A DNA stretch of 30,762 nt from Lactifluus volemus (GCA_022376515.1 WTXI01000397.1:1-30762); one strand, 5' to 3'. Shown: positions 1 to 12,579, numbered from the stretch's first letter. Notes: generated by a model from the letters alone, not told the origin. Made by a program: numbers and translations.

Positions 1-280
1 TGGGTCAGTAGCACGAGACCTGGTGCTGCTAGTGAAAGGGACACGTGAGAGCTGATGATGGACATGATATCAAATCTGATCTGAGCCATTGGTGTGCAAA
101 CATTTTTCTAACATTCAATAGGGTAACGACTAAATACAGCTACAACCAACCGGCTTGACGAAGGAGAGTACGCGTTCGAGGTGTGTCTGGCTTAATCTCC
201 CCATTCAATGGTGCAAAATGTTTCCTAATGCGCTTGCGGAATATTACAGGGTAGAATAGCCCCTCTTTCTACAAGACAAA

Positions 281-775
281 TCATTTTTTGGCGTCTCGAC
301 TCGTCGAGTTCTGGGATGAAGCCATACCTGTCGGGTTGGACCACGCTTGACGCTCGCGCTGGATACTTTTCCAGGATGCCAGTTCCCTCCTTCAGTTCGT
401 ATCCACACATTATCACCCATCTAAACAACGATCAGTATACCTTTTCGTGGACGAATGAAGTTCGCTAACTTGGAACGCATATGGCCACGGGTCATCCAGA
501 TCGTCTGGACCAGGCTCAATGGATGCTGCGTCCAGGTCAAGCTTCTCGTCAAAGGGCTTAGAAGAGTCCAAGTCGTTGGAACCATTGGATGAGGACTCGC
601 TCTCCTCGGGGGTTTGCCCTCTGATCGAAGTCCGAGACAATCGTGGGCGTCTAGGCGAGACGGAGAATGGGGGACAGGCACCACCGTCACATTGATAGGG
701 TTTTGTCGAGCTCTCCAGCTGGGTGTGTACGGGTATCGCCGATACATCCTTGATCCATTGTTCAGTGCGGTCCAT
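281..775 (-). CDS. Small acidic hypothetical protein, two exons
   Basis: I do not recognise this protein. The model has exon 1 at 775-441 and exon 2 at 389-281, separated by a 51-nt intron (donor GTATAC, acceptor AAG), giving 147 residues. Both exons stay open in phase. Exon 1 is Ser/Asp/Glu-rich in its second half (about residues 55-100) and has a Pro/Arg-rich patch before it. Exon 2 begins with a basic, Trp-containing stretch (RRELASWKSIQRERQAW) that could be a short helix. No signal peptide, membrane segment or known motif is visible. An acceptor only 20 nt after the donor (TTGTTTAG) exists but would make an implausibly short intron. The start is the first ATG of the open frame; an unseen 5' exon is possible. 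That it is coding is inferred from open phase and composition only. Confidence 0.4.
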
Positions 776-2216
776 GTTCGGAATGTTGTGAGTCTCAAAG
801 GGGATGAACTATAGTTCAATGACAGGCGGGGGAATTCAAGTTATTAGTGACGCAATTAAATTTGGGGACCGAGGTCCTTATATACCGGATTCTGTGGCTA
901 CGCGATGGCCTGGACATAACGGGGCCGAACATAGCAAACAACACAATCAAACGTTTTTGTTCAACAGATCACATTGAATGGTGTGTGATCCATGATTTTC
1001 CGCCGGCTCAAGCGGTGAATCCACTGCACTGCATCATGGCAAAGCCCCAATGCCAGCAGGCCATAAACAGAGTATAGCCTTGCTTTTTTTTCGTGCAGGG
1101 AGTGGTTACAAACCCTTTTAGCCGTATTATTTGGGTGGGACTTGGCGCTAACGAAAGAAACGGCGTTGCTAGCAAAAAGACAAGGCCATCATTTCCTTTT
1201 ATGGTGCTAGCAATAATAGCGAGCGGCCTTCTCAGGAGAACCACGATGATACATATAATTGAATTGACTGAACTTCACTATGTATTGTACTGATTGGACG
1301 GCGATCATTGTGACGGTAGGTTAGTGTGTCCGAGTCACGGTATGCAGTAGTTCGCGCTAAGGCCACAATTTGTTGTGGGTGCGTTGCTGTGGAGTTTCTT
1401 ACCCAACAATGGGTCTTGGAGTAGAATTACCAGCAGGTCCACCGCGCGCTAGTCACATTGGGTACCATTGTTTCGTTCGCCAGCTCAGGTTGACCACGAG
1501 CCAAATCAAACCCGACGGCATGTTTGACAGAGAATTTGCAGTGTAGACACATCTTTCTAAATCCCGCGTTTCAAGTTGGTCCTCACCGCTCCGCTTGAAT
1601 GCCCGGAAACTAGGCCGGAATGTGCCAAAATGCGGCGTAGGGTTCCCAGTGAGTCAGTGACAGATATGAGGTGTAATAGCTTTTCTTTGGCTGGTCCACA
1701 GCCTGAGTTTCCGTGCCGTGCCTGCAGCGGGACATTCTTCACCGGTTATTTGGTCAAAGTTATCATAGTCCGGGGCGCTAGGCACATCCCGGTGCCATAC
1801 CCGATCCCGATACCTGACACCGGACACCATTGATTGGTCGTTGAAGGCGTATCAGAGCCACGATAACTTACGCTAAGCAGGTGGCAGTGAGAAGATTAGG
1901 GAAGTCCCACCCAAAGTTCGCGGCCTCACCAAAGCCACAACCGCGAGTGTGTGGAGTCCATCACGAGGGCGTGGCATCAATTCTTGAGAGCACGCGAACT
2001 CTGCTAGATGTATGTACCAGAGTCATGAGGATGGCCAATGGATCTAGGTTGCCTCCCCTGACGTGAACGCGTGCTAGCCATGAGTATCACAGGGATCTGG
2101 ATATTGGCGACAAACATAATACATGCATGAATGCGTGGTCGGTGGGAGTGGGAGAAATGAAACGATCCGAAAAAATATAATAAAAAAAGATAGTTCGTCT
2201 TTCGTATGCGTAATCG
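776..2216. other. 1.4 kb with no recognisable gene
   Basis: Short open frames exist on both strands, but none has protein-like composition, family motifs or linked splice sites. The stretch holds the presumed promoter of the small minus-strand gene at its left end and the 3' flank of VPS4 at its right end. I saw no tRNA, no long tandem repeat and no transposon signature. Confidence 0.5.
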
Positions 2217-3964
2217 TCATGCACCATCAGCCCCTGAAGAGAGATATTAAACCAGGGTGTGAGGTAACGATGGCCACAGGACGTACCGCTCTCTTTGGTC
2301 CATTCGTCATGTTTTCTGATATCGTCTTCGGTGACTGTCGGCCGTACGCTCTCCAGCGACTTTATAAAGTCGGTAAAACGCAATGGTGGCTCCTGCAGTT
2401 CATCACTCTCGACCTGTGTCCAGTTTTTCTCAACAGCTGCGGAATCTCCAGGCGAACAGGGTGTCCATTTGATGATGGCAGAGTCTGGGTCGGGTTGGAC
2501 AGGCTTGAAATGTGTGGCCGAGAGGACTTTTCGGACGGGTTGCATAAGAGCATCGCGCACAACGACGGCAATATCAGAGCCAGAGTAGCTAGGAAGCAAG
2601 ACTTAGGCAAGAAGAGCTCGCGTTACGGCAATCACAGACTTACCCTTCAGACCGTATTGCTAACGTGCGGTAATCCTTTGGTGTGAGCTCACACGGAGTC
2701 GATCCAATATGTATCTCAAACATGCGCTTCCTAGCGTCGGTGCCAGGGAGTGGAATGTATATTCGCTTTTCGAATCTTCGGAAATGACAACCTCAGCCTT
2801 CAAAAATACATTTTTGGAAAGGAGCTCACCGTCGCTTGATGGCAGGATCTAATTGCCATGGGATATTCGTGGCACCGAGCACCAGCACGCCAGTGTCATC
2901 GTGGCCAACGCCATTCATTTGTACGAGGAACTCCGTTTTAATCCGCCGGGAGCCCTCAGACTCGCCCTCATTCCGAGTACCGGCAAGCGAGTCCACTTCG
3001 TCTATGAAAATGATAGCAGGTTTTGATTCGCGAGCCATCTGAAAGAGTTGCTTGACGAGTCTGCGGGCATCGCACGCACATGAGGAGGACCCATCTATCC
3101 TAACAGATGAAAAAGACACGCACCGTTCCGAATCTCCCTGCCACTTGCTCACAAGATCACTAGAACTAACACTGAAGAACGTGCTCTTCGCCTCCGTCGC
3201 TACCGCCTTGGCCAGGTAACTCTTCCCTGTTCCCGGTGGCCCATAAAGCAAGATACCTCGCCACGGAGTGCGCTTTCCGGTGAACAAATGCGGGAACTTG
3301 ATCGGCAAGATGACAGCTTCCTTCAACGACTCCTTGGCCACCTCAAGCCCAGCGACGTCATCCCATCGGATGTTCGGCTTGTCTACGAGGATCGCGCTCG
3401 TGAGGCCTGCACGAAGCTTCTTCACCTCGGGATCTTGGTCACCATCCTCGTCGTCCTTTCTGTGATGCCGGGTGTAGGCGCCCTCGTTCCGTTCCGGACG
3501 AAGCGAGAGAAAAGAGGGCTTACTTCTTGCCTTCGCCCTCAGGCCCTCCATTTGCCATCCCGTTCGCGCCTATCGCTCGTCGTGCGCGTTTTTCGCCTGT
3601 CTGTGAGAGGTGTTCCTTGAGCTGTTCGGCGCGGCCAAGGTACTCTGCAATCTTGGCCCTGATCAACGCTTTCGAACGTTCGTTTTTCTCGTCTACGCAT
3701 TCAATCCCAATTTAGTCGAGATTTTTTTTCCTTGCGATACAACAGAGTAAAAAATAGGATAGACAAACATTTAAGCGCAAGCATGAAGTAGTCGAGGGCA
3801 TTCTGGTACTGTTTGTACGCTTCAGGGTAGTTCTGCTTCTTGTCTTCGTCGATTGCAATCTGCACAAGCTCGATTGCACGCTGGTCGCAAATATAGTATC
3901 GTCAGCTCGGGGAGCAAGTGGCATAACAATATAGCAAGTTTACGTCTAGGTTGGCGCTTGACAT
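2217..3964 (-). CDS. VPS4: Vacuolar protein sorting-associated protein 4, AAA ATPase
   Basis: Vps4 is the ATPase that disassembles ESCRT-III polymers on endosomes and at other membrane-scission sites. Eight exons splice in phase: 3964-3944, 3880-3769, 3692-3524, 3459-3124, 3060-2830, 2775-2644, 2588-2287 and 2233-2217, giving 439 residues; yeast Vps4 has 437. The MIT domain covers about residues 4-75 and begins MSSANLD then [14 protein letters not shown] charged linker precedes [11 protein letters not shown] at 110-120. The AAA module has Walker A GPPGTGKS with Lys180, Walker [11 protein letters not shown] with Glu near 234, and the SRR arginine-finger motif shortly after. The small domain and the Vps4 C-terminal helix follow, with the usual [20 protein letters not shown]. 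The protein ends in ESGADGA. The start is fixed by a 7-codon first exon that matches the family N-terminus. All introns are 53-76 nt GT-AG, and no frame break is seen. Confidence 0.96.
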
Positions 3965-4956
3965 TGTGACGGAAACAAATGGGGACTTTGAGAGATACAG
4001 CGGCGGCCACTCGGATACCAGACAGAGACGCCGGTCCGAGAAATATCATCTCACTGGATTAACTCGGGCCGTTCCCCGTCATCAGCTGCACACGCTCAGC
4101 AAGGCTTTTGCGTCTGCAGCTCCGAGTGATCGGAATGGTCAGCCTCGACTCTGCAACCCGGATTGGATTGAAAACGTCACTCGATCAGCTGCCCGTACTA
4201 GTCCCAGTCTTCTCATCACAATGCATCTACTATTTGCCCAGGCGGCTGCGCGCCACAATCACCGAGAGAAGTAGGTCCAGCTTCTTGGAATGTAAGCGGT
4301 TTAATTGCGGTTGCTTTGCTCTATCTATCGGCTATCGAAACGAAGCGAGCGACCACCGGGGTCTATTTACAGAAACGTCAACACCACGCATTTTATTTTT
4401 CCGATGCCGCAACATACAGTTCGCTGCTTCCGCGAGCCCACAACAGGCGAGCGCAGAGAGGCACGCGCAATTAATCTTGCATTCACATGATGTCCGAAGT
4501 TGTATGCCGTAGCACGTTTGTGTTTTCTATCGAAGACATTGTTTCTGCGCAGAATGTCACGTTATGTCGACAGGGTCGACGGGCTGAGCCGAGTTAGGGG
4601 CCTTATTAACGATCCGTTCTGGCTGCCCCCTTTTTCCTTCGATAGGGCAATGCCCTGTTTCAGAGGTGCATATGGGTGTGACATGCGGCGGGATTGACCC
4701 CACGCCCACGGTGACTTATTGGAACAACTTGCTCCGTCGTGCTAAAGCCGTGTCTCCCCTCAATCGATGTGGTAGACGAGTCTAGTAAGGATTCCTAGCT
4801 TCACAACTCGGGCATTAAAAGAAGTACACTGAGGTGGCGAACGCAAGATAGACGAGAAGGGCAGAAAATCACGACGCGCAATTACATGAAAGTAAGGCAG
4901 GAGTGAAGAAACAAAACACAAAGATTGGGTCCAATCCAAAGACAAGAATTATCTCT
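3965..4956. other. Spacer between VPS4 and the HAL-type kinase
   Basis: About 1 kb that should hold the VPS4 promoter on its left and the 3' untranslated region of the kinase gene on its right, both genes being on the minus strand. Open frames of up to 134 codons occur on plus, but they lack splice partners, domains and biased composition. No repeat or RNA gene was seen. Confidence 0.5.
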
Positions 4957-6819
4957 TCACCCACGCATTACCGTCTGCGCCAAGTTCTGCGCATATACAT
5001 GTATATGCGTGGGCTTCGAGACCATGTGACATACCTCAATGGTTTGTATCCATGGATGCGACATGCACTCCTCAATCATTGCGCGCTGCTTCGGGTCGGG
5101 CTCAAGCATACGGCGTATAAGGGTACGACAAGCACGAGGATTGAGGTTGTTGATCGTTGGGGGTGTGGCGCTCTGCTGAGGGTTTGCGCATGCGGATGCG
5201 TATGCCGCGTACAAGCCATCAGATGTCTGTGCCACACGCCAAGGCAGCTCCTGGAAGTGCAGGCAGTAGTATACAATAGCAACTGCCCAGATGTCGACCA
5301 AGCGAGCGTCATATGCTACAAATGCCATGTGTTCAGAGATGCAACAAGGGACCATAATAAGTTTCAGCTTACGTTTGCCGAGGAACTGCTCAGGAGCAAT
5401 ATAAGGCTCACTACCACATAGACCAGATGACATATGTACCGTTGCCTCCCAGGGCAGACGATATACTGTTGATGCGCCATAATCCCCAATCTGATATTCA
5501 TGAGTGTCGGACAGCACGCGAGATTCCACACGACCCACCTTCAGGTGACCCTTGTTACTGAAAAATATATTCTCAGGCTTGATGTCGCGGTGGGCGACAC
5601 CCTGTGAATGGAGATACGATAAGCCTTGCAGTATTTGTCTGAAACAACACTCGATTTCGCTCGGAGACATGTGCCCTCTCTTGATGGCGGCGTAGAGATC
5701 ACCACCTGGACAGAACTCCATGACCTCGCACCAGTGTTGGTTCTCATCTTGAACAAGGTCGACGGTCTCGACAATGTTGATATGGTGCAATGTGGATGAT
5801 ATGCAAAATTCGGCGGTAAGTTTCTTCACGTATTCCTTTTCCGACTCATTCTTGCGTCGCTTTCGGAACTCCTGCCAAGCATAATGAGATTACTAAAATC
5901 GCCGAGTCAAAAAAGGGATCACCTTAACGGCATATAGCTTCTCTTCACTTCGATCCCATTTGTGCGCAAGCCGCACCACGGAGGTAGCGCCTTTACCAAT
6001 GGCGACACGTTCACAAGTACCATATTTCTGCAAAAAACTTCCCGTGCTCTCTCCAGCAACCGATTTTGGGCCGCCTTCAGAATCAGACTTCCTACTGCTC
6101 GCTGACGAGCGCGCGGACGACTTGCGAGTAAGTTTAGGTGCCGAACCAAGGAAGTCCTTGAAATGTGACTTGAAGCTGCTATCGGTAGAATGGACGGATG
6201 AAGGGCCCCTGGGGCGAGAGGCGGGGCTTTGGTCGACGGGGGTCACCGGGGCAGATCGACCTTTCTTGGAACCATTAGTGAGCCCGAAGTCAGCTGATGA
6301 CGGTAACAGCGAGGACAGATCCGGTTTGGTGCCCGACATACTAGGCGCCCTGCTAGGAGGCTGGCTGGGCGGCCTGCTCGGTGGGCGTGTTGGAGGAGCG
6401 CTCCATGGATTGTCCTCTGATGGAGAAGGCGAGCTTGTGGGTGACGACGAGGTGGACGTTGCCGTTGAACAAGACGCCTGCAGTTGGATAGATGGCGGAG
6501 GGAGGACGAGTGGTTCTAAGCCGCTGTGGGCATTGCCGGCTTCCCTGAACGAGGTACTGTGATCAGGGGAAGAGGGTGATATAGACAGCCTCCGTTGTGT
6601 GTGATTGGCATTGCCGTTTGGAAGCGAATGCAGTCCGGAGTTCTTTGGATGAGACAAGTCTGTTGCGGTGGGTTTAATGAGATCGTTAGAGAGGGTAGCT
6701 TCCGAGGGTCGTGGAGTTGCAATGGACCGCTTTCTGTCACCATTAGGTGGCTCTGAACTGTCCTGGCCGTCGCCTTCTGAGGAGGCTTGGGTAGTGTCAG
6801 GAGCATCTGTGAGAGCCAT
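4957..6819 (-). CDS. HAL4/HAL5-type serine/threonine protein kinase
   Basis: Fungal Hal4(Sat4)/Hal5-type kinases regulate plasma-membrane potassium transport and nutrient permeases. Four exons are seen: 6819-5923, 5871-5539, 5490-5373 and 5315-4957, giving 568 residues. Residues 1 to about 265 are a Ser/Pro-rich disordered region that includes a repeat of PPSRPPSQPPSRAPS. The catalytic domain starts near 270 with the glycine loop IGKGATSVV, the catalytic Lys299 in LYAVK, HRDIKPEN with Asp395, and a DYG triplet (Asp413) in place of DFG. YIAPEQF, the VDIWAVAIVYY helix and the PDPKQRAMIEECMSHPW end motif follow. The tail, with Cys and PTHIHV, resembles the family C-terminus. The start at MALTDAPDTT was preferred over an in-frame ATG at 7053, whose extra 78 codons look like untranslated leader. 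The 48-nt intron at 5491-5538 is readable through, but keeping it would insert 16 residues before DYG. Confidence 0.9.
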
Positions 6820-7667
6820 CGACGTATATGGGAATGGATGCAGTAGTGAAGGAGGGAAGAGGGGAACTTTGAGAAGAAGAAAGGCTGGGAGTGTTGAAGA
6901 CGAGCGAGGGTATTGGAATGAGAGAGGAGTCGTCAAGGGATGGAGCGTTGTGGGGACGCGATTTATTGAGACATCATGGTGAAGGTCACGTTCAAGTGAG
7001 GCAGGCTGTGTCGAGTCGAGTCGAGTCGAAACTTTACAGTAATGTTTTGTCAAAATCTAGAAGCCTCCAGTGCCAGTGGGGCACAGACCACTGACTGTCG
7101 AAGGACAATGATTTCAACTCCCCCCAAAATCTCGTAAATATATATTTTTTAACTATTACATAACCTGATGCAGCTTTCTAAACTCCGGTATTAGGCAACT
7201 GTTTGCACTTACCCAGCCGATCCACAACCCACAACCGTACTTTATCGTAGTACAGAGGCTTGTGGATGTGGTCCGCACAAATTCCGTTTGAACCGTTTCT
7301 CACACCCTGTCTCGAATGCCACTAGTAGCTAGCCAACTCTGGGCATCTCCAACTCTCATGTCACACCCGGGGAAATCTTTTGCAAATTAAGAGTCCTTTT
7401 CGCCATTGTGGGACCGACGAGACCGACAGATGGAACGTGCTGAAAGGGGTCGTTGTTTACGTGGAAGGAAGTACGGGCCGGTAAATTGTGAGAACGACTG
7501 TTATAGTCGATTAAGGTTCAGCCACAGTGGCGAGCAGTGGCAACCGACAACAAACTTGGTCTGCAAACTGGCCAACACCCCACTCATTCTCAAGAACAAG
7601 GTCAGCTAGCATCGGTCTTCCCTGATTTCTCTCTCTTCAGCACTCAATAAATTCAAAAGACACGACG
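6820..7667. promoter_or_regulatory. Divergent promoter spacer, HAL-type kinase / eL19
   Basis: This 848-bp spacer separates the starts of a minus-strand kinase and the plus-strand eL19 gene, so it must hold both promoters. The eL19 side has a pyrimidine-rich tract just upstream of the ATG (around 7621-7640), as is common at transcription starts of highly expressed ribosomal protein genes, and an AG that could end a leader intron. A short TCGAG tandem repeat lies at about 7010-7027. No defined factor-binding site can be named. Confidence 0.5.
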
Positions 7668-8375
7668 ATGGTCAATCTTCGCTCACAAAAGCGGCTTGCC
7701 GCATCAGTCGCTGGCGTTGGCCAGCGTAAAATCTGGTGTGATCCTAACGAACAGTCAGAGATCGGCAATGCCAACTCGCGGACGCACGTAAAGAAACTAA
7801 TCAAGGATGGTCGTATTATAATCAAGCCCACAACCGTCCACTCTCGTGCTCGCACCCTCGACCTCCTTGCTGCTAAGCGCAAGGGTCGTCACACTGGCAT
7901 GGGAAAGCGGAAAGGTACCGCAGAGGCTCGTATGCCAACCAAAGTCCTTTGGATGAGGCGACAGCGTGTTCTCCGGAGGCTACTCCGAAAATATCGTGAG
8001 GCAGGGAAGATTGATAAACACCTGTTCGTCCTACTTTCTCTCACTTGAGTGTTCACCCGATCTTATGGCTGTCCCGTTATCCAAGCTATCACACCCTCTA
8101 CCAGAAGTCCAAGGGTAATGTCTTTAAGAACAAGCGTGTATTGATGGAATATATCCACAAGGCAAAGGCGGAGAAGTCCCGTACAAAGGTACTCTCCGAC
8201 CAGATGGAAGCCCGACGTATCAAGAACAAGGTGCGACCATCTCTCGTTCTCCCTTTCTCCCACTTTCATTGATGTCGCATTTTTACCACAGGCAATCCGT
8301 GAACGTCGTGCTGCGCGTATTGCAGAGAAGAGGGAAGCCATTCTAGCAGTGGAGCATGAAGGGGCCAAAGCATGA
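7668..8375 (+). CDS. RPL19: 60S ribosomal protein L19 (eL19)
   Basis: eL19 is a basic protein of the large ribosomal subunit. Three exons are seen: 7668-8023, 8086-8230 and 8292-8375, with GT-AG introns of 62 and 61 nt, giving 194 residues, the usual size. The start [14 protein letters not shown] is the family N-terminus. Conserved blocks follow in order: [50 protein letters not shown], then [17 protein letters not shown] in exon 2 and a charged C-terminal helix in exon 3. Splice phases close exactly (CT|C gives Leu at the first junction). Introns are too short to host a box C/D or H/ACA snoRNA of normal size. The MYST acetyltransferase gene starts about 250 bp downstream on the same strand. 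Confidence 0.97.
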
Positions 8376-8623
8376 GATATTATTTGGGTCCTGTCTTCTT
8401 TACCTGCTCTCACATCACTTTACGCCACGCTATACTGCATACATGCCACCATGAATTCACTTAGGCCACTTCCATGCTTTCATATATATGATGACATGGG
8501 ATGTCTAGTGTGTAGCATTATTATTAGCCAGTCATCTCAACGTGGGATGTTGTTGTACGGGCGTCATCAGATGGGGTTGGTACCGACTCACTACCACCAT
8601 CATGTGTCCTGCTGTGATGCACA

Positions 8624-10600
<1,977 letters not shown>

Positions 10601-10707
10601 GAATTGCCAGTACATTCGCTATATGTATACAATCATCGCCCGAAGTACCTGTAACACTAACTTGATTCAAAGATACCCAACTTCCTAAAGGAAACCAATA
10701 ATTTGTC

Positions 10708-11472
10708 CTATATTATGCTGTTGAGATTGGGCGGGAGCTCATCTGGCGGGCTCGACTGTCCTTGCATAGCCGCAATACGCGCTTCCCTGTTCGCTATGAC
10801 GTTGCCCTTTACCCCAATATGTCCTTTCACCCAGCATAGCTGCAAAGAATAGGAACCATGGCTATTTATGGATGCGAGGGAATCAACCTGTTTGTAAAAC
10901 TCTCCAAGAAGTCTTGGAACACGCAGGCCGGAACTCGGGAACGTGCAGGCTCCAATTGCCTGAATGAGCTCTTTGCAGTCGGTGCTCATTGAGCAGGGTC
11001 CAAGGTCTTCTCGTTCGGTCGCAAGTAAATGCATACCCAATAGAAGAGCAACAACCTCGGTATCGCAAGCCGTGAATTTCCGTTCGGTAGGAAGTGAAAG
11101 GCGTAGGACGCGATCATCGCAGCCATCTCTCAGCAGGACTGCCGCGGAGCCAGCTCGTTCAGGATGGGCTGAACCGTCCGCGTAAACCCGGATCGTGTTT
11201 CTGGACTGTTCGTCCAGCAAGATGGAAGCACGTTCGTCGAAACCAGCGTTTTGAATTGTGAAAGTCGGGCGCAGGCTAGCTTTGGGCTCAGAGCAGGTCT
11301 GTGCCCTCACGGTCTGATCGGCATCACGTAGAGAATGATCAGAGGTGATGTTCCGGCCCGGCTTGGCCTGAAAGACCCGGCTTTGGCTGCTCCGGCCTGG
11401 CAGAATCATGGGCCCAGCTAAAAGCCGAGAAGAGGGCCAGGGCTTTTGTATGGCAGCAGCACATGAGGCCAT
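10708..11472 (-). mobile_element. RNase H relic of a retroelement
   Basis: Residues from about 90 of this open frame form a type I RNase H fold: VYADGS (first Asp), TEVVALLLGMHLLA (Glu), MSTDCKELIQAI (Asp) and WVKGHIGVKGN then AN. The fourth position, usually GNExAD, reads Asn, so the last catalytic acid is lost. The pattern resembles the C-terminal RNase H of fungal non-LTR or LTR polymerases. The first 90 residues have no recognisable domain and run into a G-rich repeat; no reverse transcriptase or integrase lies upstream. I read this as a 5'-truncated, decayed fragment in the spacer downstream of the acetyltransferase. A host RNase H-like gene is less likely because of the lost acid and the repeat context. 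Confidence 0.75.
11351..11412. repeat. GC-rich low-complexity block with GGCCCGG / GGCTTTGGC motifs
   Basis: This block carries repeated GGCCCGGC, CCCGGCTTTGGC and CCGGCCTGG words. Related words recur at about 12158-12195 (CCCGGGCTTTACCGGCCGG), so the two blocks bracket the G-rich repeat and unassigned DNA between them. They could be remnants of one element's edges, but no terminal repeats or target duplications could be defined by eye. Confidence 0.35.
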
Positions 11473-11480
11473 CCCTCATT

Positions 11481-11663
11481 GAAGGGGACAACTGGGGACA
11501 AAGGGGGACAACAGGGGATGGCCAGGGACGAAGGGGGATGACCAGGGATGATGGGGGACGATGGGGGAGGACCAAGAGGCGAAGGGGACAATTGGGGACG
11601 ATGAGGAACAACAGGGGACAACCAGAGACGAAGGGGGATGACTGGAGGGAAAGGGGGAGCAAG
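11481..11663. repeat. G-rich minisatellite with 100-nt higher-order period
   Basis: The plus strand is a run of degenerate 10-12-nt units built on GGGGACRA / GGGGATGRCCAGG. Bases 11481-11550 and 11581-11650 align at an exact 100-nt offset with most positions identical, for example both begin GAAGGGGACAA and both hold ACGAAGGGGGATGAC. Closely spaced runs of 3-5 G make G-quadruplex formation on the plus strand plausible. The proline-rich open frames on minus are by-products of the repeat. Confidence 0.85.
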
Positions 11664-12475
11664 GCAAAAAAAAGTAGTTTAAACTACAGAGGAGTCAGTG
11701 AAGTGGAAGGGTGGAGGCTACATACCTTGGGAGCACCCCTCAGGCATGAGGCATCCCAGGACCCTTCCAATGTGAAATGAATGCAGATGAGATGTTGCCG
11801 GCAGCGGCAGTGGCAAGGGTGATGGTGATGTGAAGGGAGGTCACGGGAACTTCGTCGGGAAGCGGTGGTGTTGCAGCGCCAGTTCCTGGCATCAGGAGCT
11901 CTGACAACCACAAATGTGGTGGTGCCAGGCGATTCCGATGCCAAGGATGGCAACACACAATGCAAGCAGCTCCTCAGTGCAGAGGAAATGCAAGAGGTCA
12001 AGGTAGGAGAGGTAAAAGATGGTGGCAACTTGGTGCCATCGAGCCCAACGCGTGCTGGTGGTGGCAGTGGCAGTGTCGAGGGTGAGGCGAGGTGCAAGAA
12101 ACAGTGTGTGACCGCAGTACAATTGACGAGGGTCGCATATGCGCTGCTTACTAATCCAAGCCCGGGCTTTACCGGCCGGCGTTGGCTCGGCCCATGGGGA
12201 GGTACCTAAGATGCGCTTTTTCTGCGCGGATCCATGGAAAGTCCTGTTCGAGCACTTTTCCAGTTGGAGGATGCCAGACTAGTAGCCTTGGGTAAGGTAG
12301 AGAAATGGCAAGGTGACAGGTGTGCGTAGAGATGTACAAGCCAAGTTTGTGAGATTTCGTGCCATCCTTCTGCAGAATATGGGAAATTTATCTTAGAACC
12401 AGTTACGGCCCTTATAAGCAGCGTAGATTCCTGTCCTGCCACGCTATGATTTAATCTCAGTGGCTTTATACATGT
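11664..12475. other. Unassigned accessory DNA upstream of tRNA-Phe
   Basis: About 0.8 kb with GGTGGC/GGCAGTGGC-type short repeats near 12050-12075 and partly open frames on both strands (a plus frame at 11865-12209 and a minus frame at 11684-12097) that show no domain or splice logic. Its position between the RNase H relic and the tRNA suggests insertion debris near a Pol III gene, a common landing site for retroelements. That is inference. Confidence 0.4.
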
Positions 12476-12574
12476 GCCGGGGTAGCTCAGCTGGGAGAGC
12501 AACAGACTGAAGTGGATAATCCATGCTTGTTTTGGGCATTCTGGAGGTCCCGTGTTCAATCCACGGTCCTGGCA
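12476..12574 (+). tRNA. tRNA-Phe (GAA) with 26-nt intron
   Basis: The cloverleaf can be folded by hand. The acceptor stem is GCCGGGG with TCCTGGC and discriminator A; the D arm is GCTC-AGCTGGGA-GAGC; the anticodon loop CTGAAG carries GAA at 12509-12511; the T arm is CCGTG-TTCAATC-CACGG. A 26-nt intron at 12513-12538 follows position 37, the canonical site for nuclear tRNA introns. The A box (TAGCTCAGCTGG) and B box (GTGTTCAATCC) are intact. The anticodon stem pairs CAGA with TCTG, but its outermost pair is A-G. Overall it closely resembles known fungal tRNA-Phe(GAA). Confidence 0.93.
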
Positions 12575-12579
12575 TTTTT
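12575..12579 (+). terminator. RNA polymerase III T-run terminator
   Basis: Five T residues directly follow the discriminator base of the tRNA, the standard Pol III stop. Confidence 0.85.

Noticed and set aside
421..440. 20-nt intron in the first minus gene
   Set aside because: Too short for fungal splicing; the acceptor that makes a 51-nt intron keeps phase and matches intron sizes elsewhere in the window.
847..2066. Several 60-85-codon frames left of VPS4
   Set aside because: Short, on both strands, without composition bias, splice signals or motifs.
5491..5538. Reading through the 48-nt kinase intron, which has no stop and keeps frame
   Set aside because: It would insert 16 residues directly before DYG, where kinases have none; splice signals are good.
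5893..7053. Start of the HAL-type kinase at the upstream in-frame ATG (7053)
   Set aside because: The extra 78 residues have leader-like composition and contain no family sequence; MALTDAPDTT at 6819 is a better start.
11339..11667. Proline-rich open frames on minus across the G-rich repeat
   Set aside because: They arise in all three minus frames from the repeat itself, as expected of C-rich tandem DNA, not from coding selection.
11865..12209. 114-codon plus frame upstream of the tRNA
   Set aside because: No domain, no splice partner, overlapping open minus frames and repeat-rich surroundings.
12206..12559. Minus frame overlapping the tRNA gene
   Set aside because: It runs through the tRNA body and its intron; the tRNA structure explains the sequence.
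12475..12574. Acceptor stem read as TGCCGGG with CCTGGCA
   Set aside because: It leaves an unpaired T after the T arm; shifting by one base gives a standard 7-bp stem plus discriminator A.
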